A DNA stretch of 64,000 bases from Anaerobacillus alkalidiazotrophicus (GCF_001866055.1 NZ_MLQS01000001.1:853356-917355); one strand, 5' to 3'. Shown: positions 29,214-38,797, counted from the stretch's first letter. A program made the numbers and translations. Notes: a model not told the origin generated them from the letters alone.

Positions 29214-29404
29214 CAAAAAAAGACCATTACAAAGAATGATCAATAGTGAATCTATTTGACCTTCCTTCTTCAAACGCTTACGAGGTTAGCTGTCGGGTTA
29301 GGGACTAAGAAGTATCCCTTCTTACAAGGTAAGATTCACCCCAAAAAGTCATGAACTGACTGGTAATGGTTCCCCCGCTCAATAGTTGATTTAGCGATTT
29401 ATAG
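29214..29404 (-). promoter_or_regulatory. c-di-AMP (ydaO-yuaA) riboswitch with terminator, upstream of ktrA
   Basis: The minus strand shows the conserved blocks of this class in order: AATCGCT, GAGCGGGGGAACCA, GGGGTGAATC, GGGATACTTCTTAGTCC, AACCCGACAGCTAACCTCGTAAGCG and GAAGGAAGG. A terminator follows: GATCATT/AATGGTC stem (29222-29241) and TTTTTTT. High c-di-AMP should stop transcription before ktrAB. Confidence 0.93.
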
Positions 29405-29490
29405 GTTTATGATATGTAAATTTACTCCTTACCTTACTTTTTGTCAATACATTTTTTCTAGTAATCAAACTGATTTGAACTTAAGTGTCA

Positions 29491-29592
29491 TAGCCCCCAC
29501 CTCTAAGCGTAGCGTAGGTGGGAACTTCCATTCAGGTGGAGTTGAGACTCCATCTGAATTTCCGATGTTTTAGCGAAGCTAGAACGAGTTCC
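29491..29592. repeat. Two-hairpin segment after the potassium channel gene, possible IS200/IS605-type remnant
   Basis: Two hairpins lie in tandem: CCCACCT/AGGTGGG (29496-29522) and TTCAGGTGGAGT/ACTCCATCTGAA (29531-29558), then TAGCGAAGCTAGAACGAG. The layout recalls the structured right ends of IS200/IS605 elements, but no transposase or TnpB frame is present. The match is from memory of the layout, not a search. Confidence 0.35.
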
Positions 29593-29593
29593 C

Positions 29594-30616
29594 TTATTGA
29601 GTAACCTTTTGATATGTATCCTTACTACAAATAATAAAAAACTCAGCATCAGTCGGTATCATTTCATCTAGCTTTGTTAGTATACTAAAATCGTTACGGT
29701 CTGCAAGTAAGTTTGCCCCTTCTTTTTTTAAATCCTCAAAAGCATCATTATAAGTTTTCCACTGTGCTCGTTTTTTTATCTTCCATAGGTCTACATCGTT
29801 TTTACTACTTAATAATTTCATGATAAGCTTCCCAGACCCTTTATGAACAGCTGACTTAGCCATAAGATCCGAAAGGGCTTCATCAGCTAAAATAAATTCG
29901 TCCACATTGGCATGTTCAAAATTTGGAATATGCTTCTCTTTTAATATCTCTACAATTGTATAGATTTCTTTGTTTATTTCAGTTGCATAACTCTCAATTG
30001 AAGAAACAATAATTAACGACTTACCATCTGCTGCAATTGGATCTAGTTCATTTGCACGTGTAAAAATTAATACAGATTTTGCATCGCGAATGTTAGCTTT
30101 TTCTAAAATATACTTTTCGGTTGCATCTCCATGAACAAAAAATACACTCTCATCTTCAAGGGGGGATTTTTTTGCATAATCTATTAAAACAAAGGTTGCC
30201 TTTTCATCAATCTGTTTTATTTCTTTTATAGCATGGTTAGCTTTATTTGACCAACCGATAATTACATAATGCCCTTTCCCCTTAAAGGTCAATTTACCTT
30301 CCTCCTTCAACTTCCGATATACACTAAATCCTTCAACAATCTTTCCAATTACAATTCCAATTAATCCAATGCCAAAAAAGTATAAGAATAATCCAAAAAG
30401 TCTTCCTTGTGTAGTTTGAGGTACAAAATCTCCATAACCTGTCGTAGTTACTGTTGTCATTACATACCAAAAAGCAATAAAAGGGGTTTGGAATGTTTCG
30501 GGTTCTAGCCACCAAGTAAAAAAAGAACTAAATACTAAAAAAATAATCGTCACTAATATTAATGTTACCTTTCTTATTTTCACAACAATCTTCATTAGTT
30601 CAAAAATCATTAACAT
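29594..30616 (-). CDS. Potassium channel with RCK (TrkA-N) domain
   Basis: A 340-aa protein. Two membrane helices flank a pore loop with the potassium selectivity filter TTTGYGDF (about residues 57-64). Then come a TrkA-N Rossmann domain (HYVIIGWSNKANHAI) and a C-terminal region. This is a ligand-gated K+ channel of the MthK/YugO type. ATG 30616 follows AGGGGGAG; the longer frame from 30676 adds 20 non-conserved residues. It lies upstream of the ktrA riboswitch and completes a potassium gene group. Confidence 0.9.
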   Translation of the reverse strand: MLMIFELMKIVVKIRKVTLILVTIIFLVFSSFFTWWLEPETFQTPFIAFWYVMTTVTTTGYGDFVPQTTQGRLFGLFLYFFGIGLIGIVIGKIVEGFSVYRKLKEEGKLTFKGKGHYVIIGWSNKANHAIKEIKQIDEKATFVLIDYAKKSPLEDESVFFVHGDATEKYILEKANIRDAKSVLIFTRANELDPIAADGKSLIIVSSIESYATEINKEIYTIVEILKEKHIPNFEHANVDEFILADEALSDLMAKSAVHKGSGKLIMKLLSSKNDVDLWKIKKRAQWKTYNDAFEDLKKEGANLLADRNDFSILTKLDEMIPTDAEFFIICSKDTYQKVTQ

Positions 30617-30665
30617 GGACTTTCTCCCCCTCTCTTTGATTATTCCCTTTCCATCCTTTAAATAT

Positions 30666-30705
30666 AAAAAAGGCACAGTAGATTGATCTCTACTGTGCCT
30701 TTTTA
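30666..30705 (-). terminator. Terminator of rpsF-ssb-rpsR
   Basis: A perfect stem (AAAAAGGCACAGTAGA and its complement, 7-base loop) eight bases after rpsR, with T-runs on both strands. Confidence 0.9.
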
Positions 30706-30712
30706 TTATATG

Positions 30713-30958
30713 TTATTCACCACTAACGTACGGTAATAAAGCGATTTGACGTGCACGCTTAATTGCAGTCGTTAATTGACGTTGGTACTTAGCAGAAGTT
30801 CCAGTTACACGACGAGGTAAAATTTTACCACGCTCAGAAATGAAACGCTTAAGTAGGTCAACGTTTTTGTAGTCGATTTTCGTGATTTTGTTTACTGTAA
30901 AGTAACATACTTTACGGCGTTTCGCACCACGGCCACCACGACGTCCTCCCATTGCCAT
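30713..30958 (-). CDS. rpsR: 30S ribosomal protein S18
   Basis: An 81-aa basic protein with the S18 signature [23 protein letters not shown]. It binds the 16S platform as a dimer with S6, whose gene is in the same operon. The N-terminus is rich in Gly/Arg. It ends the rpsF-ssb-rpsR operon. Confidence 0.98.
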   Translation of the reverse strand: MAMGGRRGGRGAKRRKVCYFTVNKITKIDYKNVDLLKRFISERGKILPRRVTGTSAKYQRQLTTAIKRARQIALLPYVSGE

Positions 30959-31039
30959 TCAAAAAACCTCCTTTACTTAGAAATTTTATATTCGCACAAA
31001 GGGTTAATCCCTAAATAGTTTATTTAGAAAGCCAATGAT

Positions 31040-31555
31040 CTAAAATGGTAAATCATCATCTGAGATGTCAATTGGCTTGCCATCACTAGCAAATGGATCA
31101 TCAGAAAATGACTGACTACGCCCTTGATTTTGATTCTGGTTATTATTCGGATATCCACCTTGATTCGGAGTACCATAATAGTCTCCACCACCTTGGTTTC
31201 CACCAAATCCAGAAGAACCACTCGCACCACCAGAACCCTTTGATTCTAAAAATTGAACAGTGTCTGCGACAACTTCCGTAATGAAAACTTTCTTACCTTC
31301 GTTGTTTTCATAATTACGAGTTTGCAGTCGACCGTCAATTCCAGCTAAACTTCCCTTACGTAAATAGTTAGCAACATTTTCTGCTTGTTTGCGCCAAATT
31401 ACTACGTTAATAAAGTCAGCCTCTCTATTGCCTTGTTGGTTTGAAAACGGTCGATTAACAGCAAGTGTAATACTTGCCACCGCGATTCCGTTTGGCGTAT
31501 ATCTGAGTTCCGGATCTCTTGTTAGACGGCCTACTAGAACGACACGATTAAGCAT
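31040..31555 (-). CDS. ssb: Single-stranded DNA-binding protein
   Basis: A 171-aa protein with an N-terminal OB fold ([21 protein letters not shown]), a Gly/Asn/Gln-rich flexible linker (about 108-155) and the acidic tail ISDDDLPF that docks replication and repair partners. Essential SSB, in its usual place between rpsF and rpsR. Confidence 0.98.
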   Translation of the reverse strand: MLNRVVLVGRLTRDPELRYTPNGIAVASITLAVNRPFSNQQGNREADFINVVIWRKQAENVANYLRKGSLAGIDGRLQTRNYENNEGKKVFITEVVADTVQFLESKGSGGASGSSGFGGNQGGGDYYGTPNQGGYPNNNQNQNQGRSQSFSDDPFASDGKPIDISDDDLPF

Positions 31556-31585
31556 CAGAACCCCTCCCCATTTCCACTAGTTCTA

Positions 31586-31873
31586 TTATTCTTCGTTCTT
31601 TGTAATAAGTACGCGAATTACATCTTCGTTAATTTTTGTTAAACGATCGAATTCTGCGATTGCTGTTGGCTCAGCAGTTACGTTTAGTAATACATAGAAT
31701 CCTTCACGGAAGTCTTCAATCTCATATGCTAAACGACGCTTACCCATTTCTTCCACCTTATCAAGAGTAGCACCGTTATCAGTTAATACGTTGTTAAAAC
31801 GCTCGATAACTTCTTTCATTGCAGCCTCTTCCAAGTTTGGACGAATAATGTACATGATTTCATATTTACGCAT
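31586..31873 (-). CDS. rpsF: 30S ribosomal protein S6
   Basis: A 95-aa protein beginning [16 protein letters not shown], typical S6. It pairs with S18 on 16S rRNA. First gene of the operon, with a strong AAAGGAGGTG site. The leader may carry the S6-S18 feedback hairpin. Confidence 0.98.
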   Translation of the reverse strand: MRKYEIMYIIRPNLEEAAMKEVIERFNNVLTDNGATLDKVEEMGKRRLAYEIEDFREGFYVLLNVTAEPTAIAEFDRLTKINEDVIRVLITKNEE

Positions 31874-31892
31874 TTGTACGTCACCTCCTTTT

Positions 31893-31945
31893 GGTCTAAC
31901 GGCCCCTCATATTTCCGAGGAGCAAGGGGCAAGTAATAACATTTC
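31893..31945 (-). promoter_or_regulatory. Possible S6:S18 autoregulatory leader hairpin
   Basis: In the rpsF leader the minus strand holds GCCCCTTGCTCCTC..GAGGGGCCGTTAG: a CCTC/GAGG stem, then CCG. Known S6:S18 leaders present a CCG-containing hairpin that mimics the 16S site. The match is by position and short motif only. Confidence 0.4.
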
Positions 31946-32109
31946 CTAAAGTCATTTACTCGCATTTATCGATTATAGCAGAAACATCGCTACAAAACAA
32001 GCCTCTTCTTCATTAAACAAAATACCAAATTTTTATAGTCGTTTTCTCCTCCGTTTATTAAGGAGAAAAATTTTAATAACTTTATTCAACATCTAAACTC
32101 TCTTCGAAC

Positions 32110-33210
32110 TTAAACGTTAAATCTAAAGTGAATGACATCACCATCAGCTACGACATATTCTTTACCTTCAAGTCTAACTTTTCCTTTTTCTTTAGCAACT
32201 GCATGCGACCCAGCTTCAACTAAATCATCATAGGCTACCACTTCAGCTCGAATAAATCCACGTTCAAAGTCAGAATGTATAACTCCAGCAGCTTGTGGTG
32301 CTTTCGTTCCTTGACGGATTGTCCATGCACGAACTTCTTGAACACCAGCTGTAAAATATGTTGATAAGCCTAATAAATGATACGCAGCTTTTATTAACTG
32401 ATCTAAACCAGATTCCTTAATCCCTAACTCTTCAAGGAACATGGCTTTTTCATCAGCATCTAGTTCAGAAATTTCTTCTTCAATTTTTGCACAAACTACG
32501 ATTACCTCAGCATTTTCACCAGCTGCAAAATCTCTAACTTTTTGAACTAATGGGTTATCGTCTGCATCTAACAATCCGTCCTCGTTTACATTAGCTACAT
32601 ACAATACAGGCTTCATTGTTAACAAGTGCATGCCTTGTACAATTTTTTTCTGCTCATCAGTTAAATCAACACTTCGAGCTGGCTTTTCATTTTCAAATGC
32701 TTCTTTCAATAAGATTAAAATATCGTACTCTGCTATTGCATCTTTATCTTTTTGCTTCATTAATTTTTCAACGCGACTAATACGCTTGTCCACTGATTCT
32801 AAATCAGCAAGAATTAATTCAAGATTAATAACTTCAATGTCACGAATTGGATCAACGCTTCCTGACACATGAGTAATATTTTCATCTTCAAAACAACGAA
32901 CAACATGAGAGATTGCATCTACTTGACGAATGTGTGATAAAAATTTATTTCCAAGTCCTTCCCCCTTACTTGCTCCTTCAACAATTCCAGCTATATCCGT
33001 AAATTCAAATGCTGTCGGCACCACTTTCTTTGGTTGAACAAGTTCTGTTAACTTTGTTAAACGATGATCTGGTACCTCAACAATTCCAACGTTTGGATCA
33101 ATTGTACAAAATGGATAGTTTGCCGATTCAATACCTGCTTGAGTTATTGCATTAAATAATGTAGATTTACCTACATTAGGTAAACCAACAATTCCAGTTG
33201 TTAAAGCCAT
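32110..33210 (-). CDS. ychF: Redox-regulated ATPase YchF (Obg family)
   Basis: A 366-aa P-loop protein with G1 GLPNVGKSTLFN, DIAGIVEGA, the altered G4 NVNE that favours ATP over GTP, a coiled-coil insert and a C-terminal TGS domain (about 280-366). It interacts with ribosomes and is linked to stress responses. Known as yyaF in Bacillus subtilis, near rpsF. Confidence 0.96.
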   Translation of the reverse strand: MALTTGIVGLPNVGKSTLFNAITQAGIESANYPFCTIDPNVGIVEVPDHRLTKLTELVQPKKVVPTAFEFTDIAGIVEGASKGEGLGNKFLSHIRQVDAISHVVRCFEDENITHVSGSVDPIRDIEVINLELILADLESVDKRISRVEKLMKQKDKDAIAEYDILILLKEAFENEKPARSVDLTDEQKKIVQGMHLLTMKPVLYVANVNEDGLLDADDNPLVQKVRDFAAGENAEVIVVCAKIEEEISELDADEKAMFLEELGIKESGLDQLIKAAYHLLGLSTYFTAGVQEVRAWTIRQGTKAPQAAGVIHSDFERGFIRAEVVAYDDLVEAGSHAVAKEKGKVRLEGKEYVVADGDVIHFRFNV

Positions 33211-33360
33211 CTTCTAGTACACTTCCTTTATAAAATTAATAAAAACTGTGCTGCAAAATTGACAATTTATTATTACCTTATCGAATACTTTTTGATTTTC
33301 ACTTTTTCCTAAAATAAAAGAATTTTCTCAACCTCACAATTATATTGATTACAAAGGGAA

Positions 33361-33386
33361 AAAACAAGCTTTGTTAAGCTTGTTTT
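33361..33386 (-). terminator. Terminator of the yyaE gene
   Basis: A perfect 11-bp stem, AAAACAAGCTT/AAGCTTGTTTT, with a 4-base loop. The minus strand continues TTTTTTCCC. Confidence 0.75.
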
Positions 33387-33432
33387 CCCATAGTCGTCAT
33401 TGTTTTCTAGATTATGAGAAAATCAAGAAAAA

Positions 33433-33488
33433 TTTTATCCCACTCTTAAGGGACAGTAAGCCCCCCACTGATTGAAGTTCAGCTTTAT
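33433..33488 (-). repeat. Dispersed repeat family B, copy 2
   Basis: The reverse complement of this segment reads like 16871-16927: CATAAAGCTGAACTTCAATC, AGTGGGGGG, TTACTGTCCCTTAAGAGTGG, ATAAAATT. It starts a few bases after the yyaE stop. Confidence 0.6.
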
Positions 33489-33491
33489 GAG

Positions 33492-35486
33492 TTAAGTTAT
33501 CGAATCAACTTTTCTCAAACTTACTAAGCAATCATATTGAATACCACCTAGTCCAATTTGTGATTGACCTGAATTTGTCAGAATATTAACCGTACCACCA
33601 AATGACTTCCATCTTCCTTCATCAATATTAATTGTATCTGCATGAGATTTTGGTGTTATTTTTACAAACCCTTCAATTTGTCCCCTGTCATTAAATACGA
33701 TAACCTTATCTCGATCTTTTAACACGTGTTCATTAGCGATTACTTCAGATATTTCAACGACTACTTTGTCGTCATTAAGAAGATGAAAATGTTGAGAATG
33801 ATTCGATCTCGAGGGATGTTTTGATACTAAATGGTAAGGGTGCTTTTCTTTTTCAACTTCTAATGGATATTGAAAAGTTAACCTACCATCATAACCTTCC
33901 CTAGTAGCCATATTAGAGGTAAATTCATATTTTCCACTTGGTGTTTTAAAGCGAAAATCCTTCCATGGCACGTCCGGAATTGGTAGCTTTATAAACCCTT
34001 CTTTTTTTATTCGCTCTAAAGTAATCCCTTCTTTAACGAGAGATTTTAAACCGATAGATAAAAACTCATCACCACTATAAGCAAAATCTTTACCGAAACC
34101 TAACCGTTTAGCTAACTCTGTCCAAATCCAACGATCAGACTTTGATTCTCCTTTTGGTGAAACGAGCTTCGGTCCATAATTGACATAGCTATGATACATC
34201 GATGCATAATATATATCCTCTTCTTCAAAGACAGTTGTACACGGTAAAACATAATCAGCGAACTCAGCTGTATCTGTCATATACTGATCAATGACCACAA
34301 TTGTATCAATCGATAAAAAAGCTTTCTCTACTTGATTGGTGTCCGGTAATTGAGTGACCGGATTTCCTCTAGTAACAATAGCCATACGAATTGGTACACC
34401 TTCATTAGACAAGATTTTCTCTGCTTGATTCATTCTTGTAAACGTTCGTTTTTCTACTTTTTTGTCAGCTAAAGTTAAAGCATCCAATGAAAATGATTGT
34501 CCGACACTAAGGTTTCCGTAATTAGCACCACCACCAGAAATCCCTATGTTTCCACTTACTGCAACTAATGCATCTATTAATCTAATTGTATGTCCACCAT
34601 TTGCATATCTTTGTAAACCTAAACCTAAATATGTTGATGTAGGACCCTGAGAGTATTGTTTAGCTAGTAACGTAATCATATCCTTCTTCACTGATGTTTC
34701 TTCAACAATTTCATCTAAAGAATATTCGTCTAGTGTTCTCATAAAGTCGTTAAACCCATATGAATAATTTTCTATAAAGCTCCTATTTAGTACATTTAAC
34801 CTTTGTAGCTCTTTTATAATTCCAATTGCTAATAATCCATCCATGCCTGGACGTATCGATACATATGTATCAGCAATTTGGGCTGTTTTATGAAATAACG
34901 GGTCAATAACCGTTATATGAATTCCTCTTTTTTTTGCTTCTAACAAATGAGCAAACAAGTGAATATTTGTACTCGCTGCATTTCTTCCCCAAATAATCAC
35001 ATGTTTACTATTAAATAAATCTTCTGGAGCATGACTTTCGCTATTGCCAAAATCCCAAGTTTGCGCCTCAATCCCAGCTCCCCAACATAAACTACCGACT
35101 ACTTCTGTTAAACCACCATAACAAGTAAAAAATCGTTGATCTAAATTTTTTAGTAGCCCATTGTTTGAATAATCGTGACTATGAAGGACAGCTGTCGGCC
35201 CATAAGTTTCTTTTATGGAATGTAATTTTTCTGCTATTTCATCCAAGGCTTGTTGCCAAGAAATTTCTTTAAACTTACCCAATTCTTTTTTCAACGGTTT
35301 TGTTAGTCTCAAAGGAGAGTTCGTTCGTGCTTCTAACATCCTTCCTCTACTACAAATTTTCCCTTTTGTAATTGGGTGGTCTTTATTTCCATCGACTTTA
35401 ACAACAAGATCATTTTCAACCGTAACACGAAAACTACATGCATCCCAACAATTAAGGGGACAGGCTGATTTGTGTGTCTCCTTCAA
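33492..35486 (-). CDS. yyaE: Molybdopterin oxidoreductase (YyaE-like)
   Basis: A 664-aa enzyme of the DMSO-reductase superfamily. N-terminal cysteines (CPLNCWDAC, then CSRGR) bind a 4Fe-4S cluster. The large molybdopterin-binding domain and a C-terminal dinucleotide-binding domain (about 550-664, HLVSKHPSRSNHS) follow. There is no twin-arginine signal, so it should be cytoplasmic. The substrate is unknown. TTG 35486 follows GGGAGAGG. Beside ychF as in Bacillus subtilis. Confidence 0.9.
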   Translation of the reverse strand: MKETHKSACPLNCWDACSFRVTVENDLVVKVDGNKDHPITKGKICSRGRMLEARTNSPLRLTKPLKKELGKFKEISWQQALDEIAEKLHSIKETYGPTAVLHSHDYSNNGLLKNLDQRFFTCYGGLTEVVGSLCWGAGIEAQTWDFGNSESHAPEDLFNSKHVIIWGRNAASTNIHLFAHLLEAKKRGIHITVIDPLFHKTAQIADTYVSIRPGMDGLLAIGIIKELQRLNVLNRSFIENYSYGFNDFMRTLDEYSLDEIVEETSVKKDMITLLAKQYSQGPTSTYLGLGLQRYANGGHTIRLIDALVAVSGNIGISGGGANYGNLSVGQSFSLDALTLADKKVEKRTFTRMNQAEKILSNEGVPIRMAIVTRGNPVTQLPDTNQVEKAFLSIDTIVVIDQYMTDTAEFADYVLPCTTVFEEEDIYYASMYHSYVNYGPKLVSPKGESKSDRWIWTELAKRLGFGKDFAYSGDEFLSIGLKSLVKEGITLERIKKEGFIKLPIPDVPWKDFRFKTPSGKYEFTSNMATREGYDGRLTFQYPLEVEKEKHPYHLVSKHPSRSNHSQHFHLLNDDKVVVEISEVIANEHVLKDRDKVIVFNDRGQIEGFVKITPKSHADTINIDEGRWKSFGGTVNILTNSGQSQIGLGGIQYDCLVSLRKVDSIT

Positions 35487-35524
35487 CGTAACCTCTCCCA
35501 ACTAAATTATTTCTTAAAATACTA

Positions 35525-35725
35525 TTATTCAGAATGCTTTTCTAAAATCTTTTTTAACTTCCTTGTAAACTCTTTTCTTGGTATTAATACACTGTGATCA
35601 CAGCCTAAACACTTTATTCGAATATCCATCCCTAATCGAATAATTTTCCATCGATTTTCTCCACAAGGATGAGGCTTCTTCATCTCAACAACATCATTAA
35701 GCCCAAATTGTTTTTGATTCTCCAT
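35525..35725 (-). CDS. DUF951 family small protein (YyzM-like)
   Basis: A 66-aa protein with the DUF951 pattern: DVVEMKKPHPCGENRWKI, GMDIRIKCLGCDHSVLIPR, and a basic tail. The spaced cysteines (C, CLGC) may bind a metal. It is a conserved small Firmicutes protein of unknown function and may be co-transcribed with yyaE. Confidence 0.88.
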   Translation of the reverse strand: MENQKQFGLNDVVEMKKPHPCGENRWKIIRLGMDIRIKCLGCDHSVLIPRKEFTRKLKKILEKHSE

Positions 35726-35834
35726 TTAACACCCTCACTCCATTCTTAACAAAATCTATCTCTAAGCATTATAATCTATTCGTCATTATACAATACTATT
35801 TATTTTTCTACATTACTATTTATATAAAGGCAAA

Positions 35835-35861
35835 TAGGAGAACACACTACGTGTTCCCCTA
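35835..35861 (-). terminator. Terminator of the ykvI-type gene
   Basis: A TAGG.GAACAC/GTGTTC.CCTA stem four bases after the permease stop. The T-tract is short and interrupted. Confidence 0.5.
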
Positions 35862-35864
35862 GAA

Positions 35865-36887
35865 TTAGGTAACATTTGAATATTTTTTTACGATTGGGTA
35901 AAGAAGAATTGATGCTAATATATATAAATTTAATATTCCATAAAGTGGATATAATACTGCTATTAACGTAGAAAAACCAATCGTTGTTAAAGGAATCATG
36001 GTTAATAGGATCATTAATGCAAGCGTCCAAAGTGGAACTGAAACGTATTTTCTAAACCTTGTTGTTAACCCGAAAACCCCAGATGCCGCTGTTGTATAGA
36101 TAGCTACCCATAACAGAAAAGACATAACTAATACCATATAATATGGGTAGTGTTTCAAAATTGCAAATAAAGGAATTTCATAAAACATAATATCGTGCGC
36201 TACTTTTATTAGTGATTCATTATATAAAAAAGAAATCCCCCCTAGTACCACCCCACTACCTATACTCGCAATCCAAACTTCACCCTTTGTTTTTATTTCC
36301 TTTCCTATCCCTGCCAAAACTGCAACTAAAGGTAATATATTCAATGCAGTAAATGTAAAGGCGGCTGGCCAATTTCTTTGTTCATAAATAGTAAAATTAA
36401 TTGAAAAACCATCTAGCATTTGAAACGAAAATAGAATAACAATTAAAAATGTAATTAAGACTGGTATGATAAATGAGTTCATCGATGTGATTCCCTTTGT
36501 ATCCCAAACAAATAAAAGGACTAACAAACCAGCAATAATAATAATTCCAACCCAATATGGAAAGTTTAATACTTCTAGTGTTGCCCCTCCTCCAGCAAGC
36601 ATGATCACCGTGGTAGAAAATAAATATAAAATAATCATGTAATCATACAAACTAGTTAACTTCTTTCCCATAAGTAATTGCAATACAGGTATATAATGTA
36701 TCGTCTTTTGGCTATAGCATATACTCATTATTACAGCACAGCATATACTAAATAAAAATGTAAATAGAATGATAGCCACTCCACTCTCGTTGCCAAAAAA
36801 CTCCCACAATTCTCTTCCAGAAGCATATCCTGCGCCAATCATTGTTCCTATTATTAAAAACATCCATTTTAGTCCAGCCTTAATCAT
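35865..36887 (-). CDS. YkvI-type membrane protein (putative transporter)
   Basis: A 340-aa protein with about ten membrane helices. It begins AGLKWMFLIIGTMIGAGYASGRE, typical of YkvI proteins, which are distant members of the APC amino acid transporter superfamily. The substrate is unknown. It diverges from yyaC across a 99-base intergenic region. Confidence 0.85.
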   Translation of the reverse strand: MIKAGLKWMFLIIGTMIGAGYASGRELWEFFGNESGVAIILFTFLFSICCAVIMSICYSQKTIHYIPVLQLLMGKKLTSLYDYMIILYLFSTTVIMLAGGGATLEVLNFPYWVGIIIIAGLLVLLFVWDTKGITSMNSFIIPVLITFLIVILFSFQMLDGFSINFTIYEQRNWPAAFTFTALNILPLVAVLAGIGKEIKTKGEVWIASIGSGVVLGGISFLYNESLIKVAHDIMFYEIPLFAILKHYPYYMVLVMSFLLWVAIYTTAASGVFGLTTRFRKYVSVPLWTLALMILLTMIPLTTIGFSTLIAVLYPLYGILNLYILASILLYPIVKKYSNVT

Positions 36888-36986
36888 TAAAACGCATCCT
36901 TTCAGCGGTTTATTTTATAAGTAATGTATAGAAAGGAGAAAAAATTCGTATACTGTATACTACTATATAAGATGGGAGAGCATAGG

Positions 36987-37610
36987 ATGATTACACGTAA
37001 CTTCTTTAAAAAGAAGCAATTACCTTTTCGAGTTCATATCGATGAAAAAAATGCAGCCCATGACTTTGCTAATCAAATTCTACACTTGCTACCAAAACTA
37101 TCAAACAGAGATCTTGTTATCGTATGTATTGGGACTGATAGATCAACTGGCGATTCACTAGGACCTTTAATAGGTTCAAAGCTTATAGAAAATAAAACAA
37201 CCTCCTTTTATATTTACGGTACATTAGAAGACCCTGTTCACGCAGTTAATCTAGAAGAAAAAGTTGCTCAAATTTTCGAAAAGCACGATAACCCATTTGT
37301 GATCGGTATCGATGCTTGCCTAGGACGTTCAAGCAGTGTTGGAATTATGTCAATTGATGAAGGTCCAGTAAAGCCTGGAGCTGCAGTTAATAAAAAACTA
37401 CCACCAATTGGAGACATTCACATAACCGGCATTGTTAATGTTGCGGGATTTATGGAATATATGGTTCTTCAAAACACACGTCTACATTTTGTTATTAAGT
37501 TAGCTAGCAAAATTGCTGAGAGTATTGTCATTGCCGACCAACGATTAAATAAAGAAAGACAGCGTTCATTCTTAGATAAAGGAAAATCATCTTTGTTTAC
37601 TAACAATTAG
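36987..37610 (+). CDS. yyaC: Sporulation protein YyaC (putative GPR-like spore protease)
   Basis: A 207-aa protein with the fold of hydrogenase-maturation and GPR-like proteases: CIGTDRSTGDSLGPLIG near residue 45 and GIDACLG near 115. In Bacillus subtilis yyaC is expressed in the forespore under sigma-F. I choose ATG 36987, giving the known length; a frame from 36924 would begin in the promoter. It is the only plus-strand core gene left of oriC. Confidence 0.92.
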   Translation: MITRNFFKKKQLPFRVHIDEKNAAHDFANQILHLLPKLSNRDLVIVCIGTDRSTGDSLGPLIGSKLIENKTTSFYIYGTLEDPVHAVNLEEKVAQIFEKHDNPFVIGIDACLGRSSSVGIMSIDEGPVKPGAAVNKKLPPIGDIHITGIVNVAGFMEYMVLQNTRLHFVIKLASKIAESIVIADQRLNKERQRSFLDKGKSSLFTNN

Positions 37611-37620
37611 TAAACAAAGA
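37590..37620 (+). terminator. Hairpin spanning the yyaC stop codon
   Basis: A perfect 14-bp stem (TCTTTGTTTACTAA and complement) with a 3-base loop includes the TAG stop. Only a short T-tract follows. Confidence 0.6.
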
Positions 37621-37653
37621 TTTGCCTCTACAGTTATTCTTTCATTAGATCAA

Positions 37654-37892
37654 ACAAGAAAAGTGCCAACGCCTTGGTCACGAGTTGGAACTAGGCATCC
37701 TTCAACTTCACAATTTTTATATTTTCTTACCTTCCAATCAAGAAAAGCGCAAGCGCCTTGGTCACGAGCAGCTACTCCTGTGCCACTCCGTTTGCTCGTC
37801 GCAAAGCCGCTCTTTGGCTTCCGAAAAGACCTAAAGTGACCGAGTTCGTAGGCGCTGAAGCTGGACAGTTTCCAAGTTAGAAATTTATAAAT
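37654..37892. repeat. Dispersed repeat family A, truncated copy plus full copy
   Basis: 37654-37690 is a short piece (AAGAAAAGTGCCAACGCCTT, GGTCACGAG). 37739-37892 is a longer copy running from AGAAAAGCGCAAGCGCCTTG through CTCCGTTTGCTCGTCGCAA and GTGACCGAGTTCGTAGGCGC to AGTTTCCAAGTTAGAAATTT. The two ends are imperfect inverted repeats of each other. A long minus-strand frame through it is not a gene. Confidence 0.85.
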
Positions 37893-37908
37893 TCTGATTA
37901 TGAAAAAG

Positions 37909-37948
37909 GACAACTCACTACATGTATATGTAGTGGTTGTCTTTTTTT
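37909..37948. terminator. Bidirectional terminator between yyaC and the DUF554 gene
   Basis: GACAACTCACTACA and TGTAGTGGTTGTC form a 13-14-bp stem with a T-run of seven on the plus strand and CTTTTT on the minus strand. Confidence 0.85.
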
Positions 37949-38089
37949 ATTCTTACTATCTTTTATTCGTTTTAAAAACTAAAATATTTACTTACCAAAA
38001 GTTATAGTATCTAGTAACCTATTAGTTTGGTTATTATATATTAATTGAATTCATAGTTATCAAACAACCTACTATCGAAGTAACAATAT

Positions 38090-38797
38090 CTATATTTTAA
38101 AAAAGTTTAAGATTGTTACAATAATTGCTACAACAATAATTGCTGGCAATAAATTTGCAACTCGTATTTTAGTTATCCCTAGAATATTTAACCCTATCGC
38201 TAAGATCATTATCCCACCAGTCGCAGTCATTTCTACAATAAACATGTCCATTAAATCTTGTGAAACCATGTGCACAATTTGAGTTGCTAAAACGGCAATT
38301 GTCCCTTGATAAACCATAACTGGAATTGCTGAAAATAACACTCCAATACCGAGTGTACTCGTAAATAATATGGCAGAAAAACCATCGAGCATCGATTTCG
38401 TATATAAAACAGCATGATCATTTCTTAACCCACCGTCTAGTGCACCTACAATCGCCATAGCTCCAACCACATAAATTAAAGTTGCTGTAACAAAACCCTT
38501 CGCAAATGAGCCCTCTTCTTTTGCACCAGTTTTCATTTCCAACCATTTCCCTAAGCGATTTAATTTATCCTCAAGGTCCCACCGTTCTCCTAGAATCGCA
38601 CCTATCGATAAACTCCCTATCACAATTAAAAAGTTTTCACTCTTCAAACCCATTCCAACCCCAATTATGATGACAGCTAAAGCTATTGCTTGCATTACCG
38701 TTACTTTTACACGCTCAGGAATATTTCTAAGTTGTGTTCCAATTAAAGAGCCAACAATAATAACCAAACCATTAACAACTGTTCCTAATAAAGCCAT
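38090..38797 (-). CDS. DUF554 family membrane protein
   Basis: A 235-aa protein with six to seven membrane helices. The N-terminus LLGTVVNGLVIIVGSLIGT matches DUF554 (YdfK/YqgA-type) proteins of unknown function. It lies 10 bases after the desulfurase-like gene and is probably co-transcribed with it. Confidence 0.87.
   Translation of the reverse strand: MALLGTVVNGLVIIVGSLIGTQLRNIPERVKVTVMQAIALAVIIIGVGMGLKSENFLIVIGSLSIGAILGERWDLEDKLNRLGKWLEMKTGAKEEGSFAKGFVTATLIYVVGAMAIVGALDGGLRNDHAVLYTKSMLDGFSAILFTSTLGIGVLFSAIPVMVYQGTIAVLATQIVHMVSQDLMDMFIVEMTATGGIMILAIGLNILGITKIRVANLLPAIIVVAIIVTILNFFKI

Noticed and set aside
37650..37913. Open frame (87 aa) after yyaC
   Set aside because: Repeat-derived frame as above.
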